The position numbers and the translations under genes were made by a program. From Lentisphaerae bacterium ADurb.Bin242 (GTDB lineage Bacteria; Verrucomicrobiota; Lentisphaeria; Victivallales; UBA1829): a stretch of DNA of 64,000 nucleotides. Of this stretch, positions 25,496 to 34,423 are shown in pieces; within the stretch, counting starts at the first letter, position 1; the number at the start of each line of letters is the position of its first letter. The DNA lies in assembly GCA_002069785.1 (NCBI GenBank), contig MWCA01000022.1, forward strand, positions 1 through 64,000, in the 5' to 3' direction. Below the pieces are notes generated by a model. The model was not told the origin of the DNA, made no database searches, and worked only from the letters and a program-made list of their open reading frames with translations.

Positions 25496-26587
25496 ATGGC
25501 AGTCAGACTGATCGATATTGCAAAAGAGGCCGGTGTCAGCCAGATGACCGTCTCCCGTGTTTTGAACGGAAAAGTGGCCGGGCAGGTGTCGAAAATGGCC
25601 GAGCGCAAAGTCCGTGCCGCCGTCACCCGGCTGAATTATCAGTGCACCTCCACCGAATCCAAAATGCTGAATACCGCGCCCGCATTTCTTCCGGCGTCTC
25701 CGCGGAGGGTGATTACAGTGCTGCTGCCTCATCCGACCTATCTGGAAAACACCGGAACCTGGGTGGTCGATGACATGGTTGTCATGCTCAACGCCATCCT
25801 TCAGGTCGCCAGCGAGAAAAATGCAAAGGTTGAAACCATCCCGATCTCCCGGACCAATTCCCCGGTGGACATCGAGTGGGACTGGCTGGAAAACATCCAT
25901 CGGGACAGTCTCGTTTTCGCCTCGGGAAACTGGTTCCATCCCGTTCTGATGGAACTCTCCCGGCGCGGCGCGCGGATCGCCGTGATCCAGGGGGAAGCGC
26001 TCTGGCGCAAAGCCTACCAGCCGGCGCAGAAAAACTGGGCCAGCTTCACCATGCTGACCACCGACGCCGCCATACAATTGACCCATCATTTCACCCGCCA
26101 GGGATTGTCCCGGATCGCCATGGCCTCGCCTTTCGTGAGGGAACCGGAGGATCCCCTGGTGACCGGCTACCTTCACGAGCTGACCGAAGCGGAAGTCCCA
26201 TACCGGAATGTCATCCGTCTTTACGGACAGGATGTAACGCCCATCGGCGAAGCCTTCCGGAACAATCCCTTCGACGCGTTGATCTACGACAATACCTCCC
26301 GCATTTTCGAAGCCGACGACTACAGGAAAACTCCGAACAAACTGCTCGGGATTCCCGAGTCCGTCAGGATTGCGTTCCGTTTCGGCGGTCCGCCCTGCCT
26401 GATGTTCCATCCGAACGTCACCGCGGTGGAGTTCCCCCGGAAAGAAATGGGAATCGACGCCGCGAACATCCTTCTTGCGGAAACATTCGAGCCCGGTGAA
26501 AAATTCTACAAAGGAAAACTGATCGCACGAGAATCTTCACAGCAGAAAAAAATATCGAAAGGAAAAGGAGGGGAGCCGGCTCTTTGA
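25496..26587 (+). CDS. LacI-family transcriptional regulator
   Basis: The first 50 residues are a LacI HTH (VRLIDIAKEAGVSQMTVSRVLNGK), followed by a hinge-like segment and a periplasmic-binding-like domain that should sense a sugar (HFTRQGLSRIAMASPF, LHELTEAEVPYRNV). At 363 aa it is slightly long, with an insertion after the hinge. The start at 25496 has GGACTCCGGAA upstream. It heads the plus-strand operon with pseudopilin and glycosidase-like genes and lies divergent from the GntR-fusion gene, so the two regulators may read related substrates. Confidence 0.88.
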   Translation: MAVRLIDIAKEAGVSQMTVSRVLNGKVAGQVSKMAERKVRAAVTRLNYQCTSTESKMLNTAPAFLPASPRRVITVLLPHPTYLENTGTWVVDDMVVMLNAILQVASEKNAKVETIPISRTNSPVDIEWDWLENIHRDSLVFASGNWFHPVLMELSRRGARIAVIQGEALWRKAYQPAQKNWASFTMLTTDAAIQLTHHFTRQGLSRIAMASPFVREPEDPLVTGYLHELTEAEVPYRNVIRLYGQDVTPIGEAFRNNPFDALIYDNTSRIFEADDYRKTPNKLLGIPESVRIAFRFGGPPCLMFHPNVTAVEFPRKEMGIDAANILLAETFEPGEKFYKGKLIARESSQQKKISKGKGGEPAL

Positions 26588-26689
26588 ACCGGGAAAAATA
26601 GGGTGAAATACGGAAAACCGTCTCATTGCAAGGAATTCGGGTTCCAATGGATTTCAGAGGAAGAAAAAATAAACTGGAGGCGCAATCAT

Positions 26690-27466
26690 ATGAAAACCAA
26701 AATGAACTTACGGAAGAAAATATCCCTGTCCTGTTTTTCCGGGTGCAAGAGGGTTCAATTCACACTGATCGAACTTCTTATCGTTGTTGCAATCATCGCG
26801 ATTCTGGCCGGGATGCTGCTGCCGGTGCTGAACAACGCAAGGCAAAAAGCCAACAGCATGTCCTGTCTTTCCAACGTCAAACAGGCATCCCTGACCTTGC
26901 TGGTCTATGTCAACGACTGGAACGGCTGGACTCCGCCGATCGCAGACAACAACAGTGTCATGTGGTTTTCCGTGATTTACAAGATGGGATTGCTTAAACA
27001 ATCGGCAGCGGCATGGGCCAACGGGTATGCGGATAAAAATCTGAGTTGTCCGACATCCAATATGAATCCGGCGTTCGGTTCTGCTTATGGGTTGCGCTGC
27101 AACGGACAGGCCACCTTGCGGGGATTCCGGTTCGGAAAAGGGATCACCCGCGAGGTGGTTACGGGAAACCCGATTGTCTGGCCGACACCCTCCCGGATGA
27201 TTTTTATGGGCGACACTCTCCGAAATGGATATGTCACGAATCCGGAAACCTTCGAACGGCAGCAATACCGGCTGGACGACGCGGCGGACGGCAATCCGGG
27301 CACGGCCGGACTGCCTCATTTCCGGCATCTTAAACGGGCTAATTTCGCATATGGCGACGGCAGCGCGAGAACAATCGCCCCGGCTGAACTGGCCGATGAG
27401 GTCACCCCGCGAACCTTATGGACCTGGTTCTCGCAGGAAAAGGTCCGCATGGGAAGATGTCAATAA
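26690..27466 (+). CDS. Pseudopilin-like protein
   Basis: The start at 26690 follows GGAGG. The prepilin leader is long (MKTKMNLRKKISLSCFSGC) and ends before [19 protein letters not shown], the standard cleavage and methylation site. The body has LPVLNNARQKANSMSCLSNVKQ and the C-terminal FAYGDGSARTIAP, in place of the DGH form. It probably assembles into, or is exported through, a type II/type IV-like system in the envelope. It is second in the LacI-led operon. Confidence 0.82.
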   Translation: MKTKMNLRKKISLSCFSGCKRVQFTLIELLIVVAIIAILAGMLLPVLNNARQKANSMSCLSNVKQASLTLLVYVNDWNGWTPPIADNNSVMWFSVIYKMGLLKQSAAAWANGYADKNLSCPTSNMNPAFGSAYGLRCNGQATLRGFRFGKGITREVVTGNPIVWPTPSRMIFMGDTLRNGYVTNPETFERQQYRLDDAADGNPGTAGLPHFRHLKRANFAYGDGSARTIAPAELADEVTPRTLWTWFSQEKVRMGRCQ

Positions 27467-27501
27467 AGCGGCAACCGGAAATTGATGGGAAAGGAGCCTT
27501 T

Positions 27502-27975
27502 ATGAAAAATATATTGCTGACATGTCTCTGTGCCGCCGGCCTGGCCTTGAATGCGACTGAAAAAACGTTCTCCATGAACGCGGTTCCGGCCGAAAAAATT
27601 TTTCAGGTCAACGCCCCGCTGAAAGTCAAACTGGAAAGCTCCTGCCCGGACGGATATTCCGTGAAGGCATGGCGTCTGGTTGCGTATGTGCCCAATATTC
27701 CGAACAATTTCAGCTCTGTGACCGGCGCAAAAGTCAATCCGAACAAGCTCAAGGAATGGAGCACGGTTACCATCATGGCATGGAACTGGGAGATCCCCGG
27801 TGACGGTATACTCGTGAAATCCACGGATAAATGGCCGGAAGGCGACTATAAAATGTCGTTATTCATCCTCTTTACCGGGAAAACTCCGGATGGCAAAAAG
27901 CTGCCGGACAAAATGCTCTCGCAGGATATTCTCTTCACACTCAAAACAGGGAATTCCTTCCATGTTCAGAAATAA
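27502..27975 (+). CDS. Secreted small protein, 157 aa
   Basis: Signal peptide MKNILLTCLCAAGLALNAT. RBS AAGGAG. The mature part looks like a beta sandwich (FQVNAPLKVKLESSCPDGYS, PEGDYKMSLFILFTGKTPDG), possibly an Ig-like or carbohydrate-related module. I do not recognise it. It follows the pseudopilin gene by 35 bases and overlaps the large glycosidase-like gene by 14 bases. Confidence 0.55.
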   Translation: MKNILLTCLCAAGLALNATEKTFSMNAVPAEKIFQVNAPLKVKLESSCPDGYSVKAWRLVAYVPNIPNNFSSVTGAKVNPNKLKEWSTVTIMAWNWEIPGDGILVKSTDKWPEGDYKMSLFILFTGKTPDGKKLPDKMLSQDILFTLKTGNSFHVQK

Positions 27976-30946
27976 AATCCCTCTGTTTTCTCTTTTCTGG
28001 GGTACGATTCTCTGTGCCCAGCCGGTTTCGCTGAATGTGCCGTATCTAACGGAAGCGCCGGTCATAGACGGCAATCTTCAGGAATCAGCCTGGAAAGACA
28101 TTCCGTGGCAAAGCGGTTTTACCGCCTATCGGGCCGGCACGGTTTCCAAGGTACAAACCCGTTTCAAAACGGCTTATGATGAAAGAAACCTCTACTTCGC
28201 CGTTGAACTGGACGAACCGGATATGACGCGTCTTTCGGAACGTTCGAATCTCCGGCGCAATTCGGAAGAATTCTGGCTGAACGATTCCGTCGAATTCTGC
28301 ATCGTCAATGATCCGAAACTACAGACTTTTTACAAACTGATCGTCAGTTCCGCCGGAAAAGTTCAGGAAATTATTCTTATCGACGACAATACCGGGCGCG
28401 GGGTCTTCACTCCCTTTTTCGAATGGAAAAGCCATGCGGACGTGAAAACCGTACGTCTCAAAGACAAGTGGCTCGTCGAAGCCGCCGTTCCCTTCGGCTC
28501 GCTCTGCCGGAACGACGGCAATGCGTGGCGGATCAACCTCAACCGCAACCGTCACGCCGTTACGCCGATGGAACTCTCCTCCTTCGCCAGAGTAACCGGT
28601 TCTGCCTCCATTCAACAGTATCCGCAAATCAACCTGCCGGAACTCGATGAAAAAAAATATCAATGGGAGGTTCTGAACGTGACCGGAAAAGTTTCCAAAT
28701 CCAAAGGCGTTCTGACGTATGATGTCTTTGCGGATCTGGTCAATCGCACCGGGAATTTCCGTATTGTGAAAAGCAAAGCAAGTCTGCTGGATTCGGAATT
28801 CAAGAACATCCTTTCCGTTTCTCTCGACGATCATTTGCAGGATGGAAAATTTTCCCGTCTGAAATTTCCGCTTGCTCCGGTGGTTCCAGGCAAATATTTC
28901 CTCTCGCTGGACTGCTTTTCTCTCGACGGCACCCTGCTCAAAACCCTCCTGCAGAAAGTCCGCCTGGAGTACCAGCCGGTGATTGTCCGCCTGTTGCGCC
29001 CGGCTTACCGCAACAATCTCTATGCCACAATGCCGGACAAAACCATCGAAGCGGAAATTGCACTGGACGGCGTCGCCTCCCCGATGCTCAAAGCGGTCCT
29101 GAAAGATACTTCCGGAAAAATTTTCGAGCAGAAAAATATCGATGCCAAAAAACTTCCCCTCAAAATTGTATTTGACGGCGGAAAACTTCCGGACGGCGCC
29201 TATTTTCTGGAAGTAAGTACGGACAACGGCATCACTGCCGGACAACGGCTCCGGAAATTGCCGTTCCGGGCGGGCGAAGTTTGGCTGGACAAAGACGGGA
29301 TTACACACGTCGAGGGCGAACGGTATCTCCCCTACGGCTGGTTCATCTTTCAGCTGAATGATAAAACGGATCCCTGTTTCAATTCCCATCTGACCTACAA
29401 TATAGGGTATCCCTCCATGGAGAAATTCCATGAAAATGTGAAAGCCTATGAAAAACGCGGAATGAAGACGATTCCATTCCCATTTCAGGAATTCACCGGA
29501 CAGGACAGGTGGAAAACCTTTGCCCATGCCACCCGATGTGGCGCCATGAACGAAGAACAGAAAGAACAACTGAAAAAGACTATTCCCGAAATGAGTAAAA
29601 ATTCAGCGATTCTGGCGTGGTATTTTGCCGATGAGCCGGAAAGCCGCAATGGTAATAATCCGCAATGGTTCATCCAGGCCAATGAATGGATGGCGGAACT
29701 GGACCCGTATCATCCGAATCTGATGCTGAACTGGGGACCGCAGGGAATGCGCCAGTTTTACGAAGGTTGCGATATCCTCATGCCGGACTGCTATATCCAG
29801 TATTTCGAAAACGGCCGCACCACCAAACCCCGCTGGGCAATTAGCGAATGGATGAAAACTGCCGCCGAACTGAAACGTCCGGCCTGGCTGGTGCCGCAAG
29901 CATTCCCGTGGGGAACCGTACCGCCGACACTGGATGATTTCCGCGCCGAAATCTATCAGGCCATCGTCCATAACTGCAAAGGGTTCCAACTCTATAACTA
30001 TGCGGAATCCAGAATGCATTCATCACTCACGATCGCTCCGGGCGCGGTCGGAGCGGAACTCATGCGCATCAAAGATCTGGTTCTGGAGAACACCCTTCCC
30101 GGAGCGGTGCAGGTAAAGACGCCTCCCGGAACAGGGCATTTCCAGGCGGGGCTCAAAACCTGGAAAGGGCAATATTGTCTGATTGCCGTGAATACCTCCA
30201 TGAAAAAAATCACGGTGGAATTCACGCTGGAACGCAAACTGCCGTCCACCTTGCATGTCTTGGGAGAAAAGCGCTCCGTTTCTCTGAAAAACGGAACTTT
30301 TTCCGATGAATTCGGTCCGGCGGAAACTCATGTTTATCTTACCGATAAGGCAACAGCCGATTCCGTAGAACCGCTGAATTCAATCCGAAAAAGAATCGCT
30401 AATTTGCGGGCCTCGCGAAAGAAAGCCGGAAATTGGGCTGGAATCGGAGAAGTGGATGATGTCCGGGTCTATGCCGACTACGACAAAGGCAAAAGACCGC
30501 CTCACATTCCTGAAATCAGGGCTTCCTCCGACGCCCGGCTTTGGTTTGTTTCTCAATATTACAAAATGAATACACTGTATTTCCTGCTGGACGGCGTTAC
30601 GGAGAACTCCGCCGATTATATGATCTGGTCTCCGGCCCCGAACGATAAAGATCCATGGATTGAAATCACTCTTCCGCAGGAAGCTTCCGTCGGCAAAGTG
30701 GTACTTCATACGCCGCTCGACAACACGAAAAAACCGAAACTTTCCGATGCGGTGGTCTCGGTTCATGACGGGCAGAAGTTCATTCGCGTCGGCGAACTCA
30801 AAGGGAACACCGTTTCAGCGCCGGAAATAACTTTTACACCGGTCAAAACCAAACGGATCCGTATTGAAAACATCCGTTTGAACAAAAATAATCCGATGCG
30901 GGCAATTTCGGAAGTGGAAATATTCCAAAGTCAAAACCACCTCTGA
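27962..30946 (+). CDS. Secreted CBM9-like / TIM-barrel / discoidin-like multidomain protein, 994 aa
   Basis: A signal peptide (MFRNKIPLFSLFWGTILCAQ) is followed by three parts. Residues about 30-230 are a CBM9/DOMON-like sugar-binding domain (VIDGNLQESAWKDIPW, AYDERNLYFAVELDEPD). A TIM-barrel-like region spans about 455-760 (YGWFIFQLN, ILAWYFADEPESR, PRWAISEWMKTAA), where the DE of FADEPE fits a strand-4 acid. The last 120 residues resemble an F5/8 type C domain (DPWIEITLPQEASVGKVV). It is probably a surface or periplasmic enzyme for a complex glycan; the substrate is not evident. It is last in the LacI-led operon and ends 60 bases from the CRISPR array. Confidence 0.7.
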   Translation: MFRNKIPLFSLFWGTILCAQPVSLNVPYLTEAPVIDGNLQESAWKDIPWQSGFTAYRAGTVSKVQTRFKTAYDERNLYFAVELDEPDMTRLSERSNLRRNSEEFWLNDSVEFCIVNDPKLQTFYKLIVSSAGKVQEIILIDDNTGRGVFTPFFEWKSHADVKTVRLKDKWLVEAAVPFGSLCRNDGNAWRINLNRNRHAVTPMELSSFARVTGSASIQQYPQINLPELDEKKYQWEVLNVTGKVSKSKGVLTYDVFADLVNRTGNFRIVKSKASLLDSEFKNILSVSLDDHLQDGKFSRLKFPLAPVVPGKYFLSLDCFSLDGTLLKTLLQKVRLEYQPVIVRLLRPAYRNNLYATMPDKTIEAEIALDGVASPMLKAVLKDTSGKIFEQKNIDAKKLPLKIVFDGGKLPDGAYFLEVSTDNGITAGQRLRKLPFRAGEVWLDKDGITHVEGERYLPYGWFIFQLNDKTDPCFNSHLTYNIGYPSMEKFHENVKAYEKRGMKTIPFPFQEFTGQDRWKTFAHATRCGAMNEEQKEQLKKTIPEMSKNSAILAWYFADEPESRNGNNPQWFIQANEWMAELDPYHPNLMLNWGPQGMRQFYEGCDILMPDCYIQYFENGRTTKPRWAISEWMKTAAELKRPAWLVPQAFPWGTVPPTLDDFRAEIYQAIVHNCKGFQLYNYAESRMHSSLTIAPGAVGAELMRIKDLVLENTLPGAVQVKTPPGTGHFQAGLKTWKGQYCLIAVNTSMKKITVEFTLERKLPSTLHVLGEKRSVSLKNGTFSDEFGPAETHVYLTDKATADSVEPLNSIRKRIANLRASRKKAGNWAGIGEVDDVRVYADYDKGKRPPHIPEIRASSDARLWFVSQYYKMNTLYFLLDGVTENSADYMIWSPAPNDKDPWIEITLPQEASVGKVVLHTPLDNTKKPKLSDAVVSVHDGQKFIRVGELKGNTVSAPEITFTPVKTKRIRIENIRLNKNNPMRAISEVEIFQSQNHL

Positions 30947-31006
30947 GCGGATGGTATGCATCACGCCTTCAAGGCGAAAATGCCGGTTTCCATACCTAAT
31001 AAAAAA

Positions 31007-31290
31007 GTTTCAAATCCACTTGGGGGATGGAGACTTTGCCGCGCACGGCTACGGACGGGAGAGAATCAGTTTCAAATCCACTAGGGGATGGGGACCGGCA
31101 CTCGCATGAGTCGAGGCGTTCCAGTAGACGAGTTTCAAATCCACTATGGGGGGATGGGGACGGTGTTGACGCGCACACCGACGATCCGCTTTTCACGTTT
31201 CAAATCCACTATGGGGGGATGGGGACTGAAAAATGACAGAAAAACGCAGGACAGTTCCGGAAGTTTCAAATCCACTATGGGTCGGCTGAC
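31007..31290 (-). CRISPR. CRISPR array, five repeats and four spacers, degenerate
   Basis: Repeats lie at 31007-31034, 31069-31095, 31132-31161, 31197-31226 and 31263-31290. The full repeat is 30 nt, starting GTTTCAAATCCACTATGG and ending GGATGGGGAC on the plus strand; three of five copies are shortened or altered. Spacers are 34, 36, 35 and 36 nt and unrelated to each other. Read on the minus strand the repeat ends GGATTTGAAAC, close to the 8-nt handle of type I-B repeats, so transcription is likely in the same direction as the adjacent cas genes. No cas1 or cas2 is nearby. Confidence 0.9.
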
Positions 31291-33043
31291 GCCCCTGCGT
31301 CGCGGAAAAACGACGCCTTTCCTGCTGAACACACCAGCTGAGGTTCTGGAGAAGCATCCCCGTCAGACCGCCCCGGACAAAACTCCGGAAGTCCTCGCCG
31401 GGCACGCCATACCAGGACAGTTGGATGAAACGACCGATTTTCTCTTTTTCTTTTTCCCGCAGAAGTCCATAGTGCTCTCCACCGATGATCTCCGCGCCGC
31501 CGGGAATAGTCTCTTTCATAGGTCCGAATACTCCTGTGGTTGGTTGTATGTCGAAACGTTCGATTCCGCGCAACTCTTTCTGAAATTCCGGCGCGGGAAG
31601 ACGCTCCGGATGATTTCTCGCCGTCGCGATCAGATGCTGGAGACTGAGCAGTTTTCCGATCAGACGGAAATAATTCCGCGCCGCCCCTTTTTCGATCAGT
31701 TGCTCCCCCGAGTGCATTCGGGCGAATCTCTGAAACCGGTGATATGCATCCAGCCCGGAAATCAGTTGTTTCTGGAGGGCCGCTGTAAAAATCTCCGTCC
31801 AGTAACGATACACCGAAGGCGTATCCTTATCCTGTCCGGTCAGGGCTCCTTTCATATACTCCGCCACCGAATATTGCAACCTGGAATACAGCAATTCCGC
31901 ATTCAGAATCTGGAAATACCGCAGCGACACGGACGGAAACACCTGCTGCAGTAACAAACGTTTTTTCTGGCCTTCTTCGATGTTGACCAGAAACACGGTG
32001 CATTTTGCCTGAATGGGAGGAATATGATCCGGCGGATCGATCTTGACGGGTTCCGTGTCGTCGTTTGCCGCTTTCCTGGCCTTCAGCGCTCCAAAATATT
32101 GAGTCCTCCGCAAATTCTCCGCATCGATGAAATCCTTCAACTTCGAGTATTTCAGTTCACCTTCCGGGAGGAAAAGCAGAGAAGACGTATCCGGATTCGG
32201 TGACACTTTGACCCGGTATTCCAGTTTTTTGCTCCATAGATCCAGAATGATCTCCCGAGGAGATTCCTGAATGACGCCCATGGCCCGGCGGTATTCGGAA
32301 TCGGGATCGTCTGGTTCATAAATCCGGCCGAATGGATTCCGCCCCAATCCGCTTCCCATCTGAAACAAATCCGAAATCGTTTCATAACCGGAAATTTTCG
32401 GGGTTGTCAGAAAATCCATCAGTTTCAGAGAACGGCATATATCCACGCCCGCCTCTTCCAGCGGAGCATAAAAAGAATTTTCTTCACAATGCTTCAGGAA
32501 CAAAACCAGTTTTTTTCCGTTCGAAAGTCGTGTTACACAGGCAAGCGGCCATTTTTTCTCTTCTTTGCCGGCGTCGTATTTATACCAGTTGGCCGGCATT
32601 TTTTTGGTTTTCTGTTCCAGCATCGCCTCAAATTGCACGGCTTCGCTCTGGAGACGATCCGATTGCTTTTCGTCAACCCCCGCCAGATACTCCAGAAATC
32701 CTTTCGAATAGCGGAGATAAACCGCCGCCTTGGCAATTCCCCCGAAACAAGGGACTCTGTTCTGAAAAATGGATTTGCTCCCGTTATACAGAACCCTTTC
32801 CCCGAGCTTATCACCGCCCGCATAAAATTTCTGCCAGCTTCCAAATAAAGTATTGCTTCCATCCGCCGCGTCATTGTAATGCAGAATCTCTTTCGGGACG
32901 ACCGGGTTCTCCGGACATTCCTTCCAGACAATCTGTTTTTCGCCGATTTCCGGTTCCACGATGCAGACCGTCACTTCCGACTCCGTATCCTGACAGTCGA
33001 ACGCGCCAGCCAGGATCGTGTCGTCAATCCGTTTCAAAATCAT
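31193..33043 (-). CDS. Cas8-like large subunit, 3' end fused into the CRISPR array
   Basis: A 616-aa protein following cas6 with an ATGA overlap at 33040-33043. Its size, position directly after cas6 and lack of an HD or HNH motif fit the large subunit Cas8b of type I-B Cascade, but the sequence is divergent and I see no zinc finger. The last 30 or so residues are encoded by the array: repeat 5 gives QPTHSGFET, spacer 4 SGTVLRFSVIFQ, repeat 4 SPSPHSGFET, and the stop lies in spacer 3. The natural C-terminus has therefore probably been lost together with cas7, cas5, cas3 and the adaptation genes. Function is doubtful. Confidence 0.6.
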   Translation of the reverse strand: MILKRIDDTILAGAFDCQDTESEVTVCIVEPEIGEKQIVWKECPENPVVPKEILHYNDAADGSNTLFGSWQKFYAGGDKLGERVLYNGSKSIFQNRVPCFGGIAKAAVYLRYSKGFLEYLAGVDEKQSDRLQSEAVQFEAMLEQKTKKMPANWYKYDAGKEEKKWPLACVTRLSNGKKLVLFLKHCEENSFYAPLEEAGVDICRSLKLMDFLTTPKISGYETISDLFQMGSGLGRNPFGRIYEPDDPDSEYRRAMGVIQESPREIILDLWSKKLEYRVKVSPNPDTSSLLFLPEGELKYSKLKDFIDAENLRRTQYFGALKARKAANDDTEPVKIDPPDHIPPIQAKCTVFLVNIEEGQKKRLLLQQVFPSVSLRYFQILNAELLYSRLQYSVAEYMKGALTGQDKDTPSVYRYWTEIFTAALQKQLISGLDAYHRFQRFARMHSGEQLIEKGAARNYFRLIGKLLSLQHLIATARNHPERLPAPEFQKELRGIERFDIQPTTGVFGPMKETIPGGAEIIGGEHYGLLREKEKEKIGRFIQLSWYGVPGEDFRSFVRGGLTGMLLQNLSWCVQQERRRFSATQGRQPTHSGFETSGTVLRFSVIFQSPSPHSGFET

Positions 33044-33870
33044 GTTTCATCCCCCCGTTTCCCGATGGTCAGCAGCCCGAATCCCTGGGAGTTCTGTGAA
33101 CCGACTCCACAGGACCACGCAACCTTGTGAATGGCTTCCGGCGCACGGATCCGGACCGGTGCGCGAAACGCCCGTGCAGGCACCTTTTTAATGTAATATA
33201 TCCCGGTTTTATAGGGTTCGTCTTTTGTCAGCGGCAGAAATTCCACTCCGATTTCCATTTTCGGGACTTCTTTTTCCGACAGTCCGCAGCAGACCAGTAG
33301 ATTCTCGAAAATATCCGGGCGGACTTCTTTCAGACGTAAAAATTTGTGCCGAAGATTCTCCGCCAGCAGCTTGCCGCAGTCCGGAATCTCTTTTTCCGGA
33401 TTGTCCGGGAATTGAAAAAAAATCTTTCCGTTCCGGGAGTAACGGCAGAGAATCATTCCGGCCTGTCCGAACGGACGGTAGGTCATTTCCCGTTCGAAAA
33501 CCGGGGGTTTCACCATATCGATTTTCTGAACCCGGAATGACTTGTCCCGCACCCGAAGTTCTCCCTTCCGCAGAAGACCTTCGGACATTCCGAACAGAAT
33601 TTCAGGGACAATGGAGCCGAATCGCATCCAGATGTATTTTCCGAACACAAGCCCGGAGCCGTCCGGTACAAGTTTGGGATGCGGTTCGCTGTTGAGCGGG
33701 GATGTCACGAACAATTTTAAACGATTTTTCGAGGACCCGTCATGCAAATCCTCGGCCATTTTGCATTCCTTTTTCGTAAGACACTGGTAAAGGGCGCTCG
33801 ACAGTTCATAATAATAATTGAATGCGAGCGGAACATTGTCTTCGGCAGCAAGATGAATTTCGATTTGCAT
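33040..33870 (-). CDS. cas6: CRISPR endoribonuclease Cas6
   Basis: Cas6 cuts the CRISPR precursor RNA within each repeat. The N-terminal RAMP fold holds NYYYELSSALYQCL and AEDLHDG, in which the histidine is a candidate general base; FVTSPL follows. The C-terminus carries the glycine-rich loop GVGSQNSQGFG typical of the family. At 276 aa the length is usual. RBS GGGAGAG, start 33870. It is the first of two genes reading toward the array. The order cas6-cas8 agrees with type I-B loci. Confidence 0.85.
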   Translation of the reverse strand: MQIEIHLAAEDNVPLAFNYYYELSSALYQCLTKKECKMAEDLHDGSSKNRLKLFVTSPLNSEPHPKLVPDGSGLVFGKYIWMRFGSIVPEILFGMSEGLLRKGELRVRDKSFRVQKIDMVKPPVFEREMTYRPFGQAGMILCRYSRNGKIFFQFPDNPEKEIPDCGKLLAENLRHKFLRLKEVRPDIFENLLVCCGLSEKEVPKMEIGVEFLPLTKDEPYKTGIYYIKKVPARAFRAPVRIRAPEAIHKVAWSCGVGSQNSQGFGLLTIGKRGDET

Positions 33871-34423
33871 ACTCTCTCCCGGTTAACATTTTTCGACTGT
33901 TTTTTAAAGATAATTATACCCTTGGAAAAAGCAAACGGAATTTCCTGTTTTTTGATCTTTTTTCGGAGCAAGGTCCCGGATCATTCCACCCGCAAAATCC
34001 GTATCACGAAAGAATTGCAGGGCGTTCCCGTCGTTCCGGCGACCTTCGAATGCGACCGGAAACAGTGAGCAGAACAAATCGAGCATCCGATGCCGCACGG
34101 AAGGATGGCAACCCGTGTTCCGGCTTCCGGCATTCGTATTCACTATCCGATAACGCATGACCTTGCCGGGGAAATTCATTCGCATTCAGGGATTCTGTTC
34201 ATCAAGCACGTTTTGTCCGCACGGCTTCTTTTCGACGGATGCGTCTTTATAACTGTTGAAAAACAGAAAAGTGTTATAATTTTCTATTAAAAGAGTAAAA
34301 ACACATTGGATTTCTCCTTTGTATAGTATATATTGCGAAGGGGATATATTACATGGCGAAATTGCAGAAACCTGGTAAAACATGCTTGAAGCCGAACAGA
34401 AATAACGGGATTGCACGCTGCCA
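33871..34423. other. Intergenic region between cas6 and the IbrA-like gene
   Basis: No gene is supported. A minus-strand TATAAT (33913-33918) lies 43 bases before cas6, with only a weak -35. On the plus strand TGT-TATAAT (34272-34280) is an extended -10 for the IbrA-like gene. A short ORF beginning at 34353 (MAKLQKPGKTCLKPNR) overlaps the IbrA start in another frame and is probably not a gene, although a leader peptide is possible. Confidence 0.5.

Noticed and set aside
30963..30980. CGCCTTCAAGGCG after the 994-aa protein gene as a terminator
   Set aside because: The loop would be one base and there is no T run.
31088..31954. A long plus-strand ORF across the CRISPR array
   Set aside because: It is antisense to the cas8-like gene and its N-terminal part is repeat sequence; it has no ribosome binding site.
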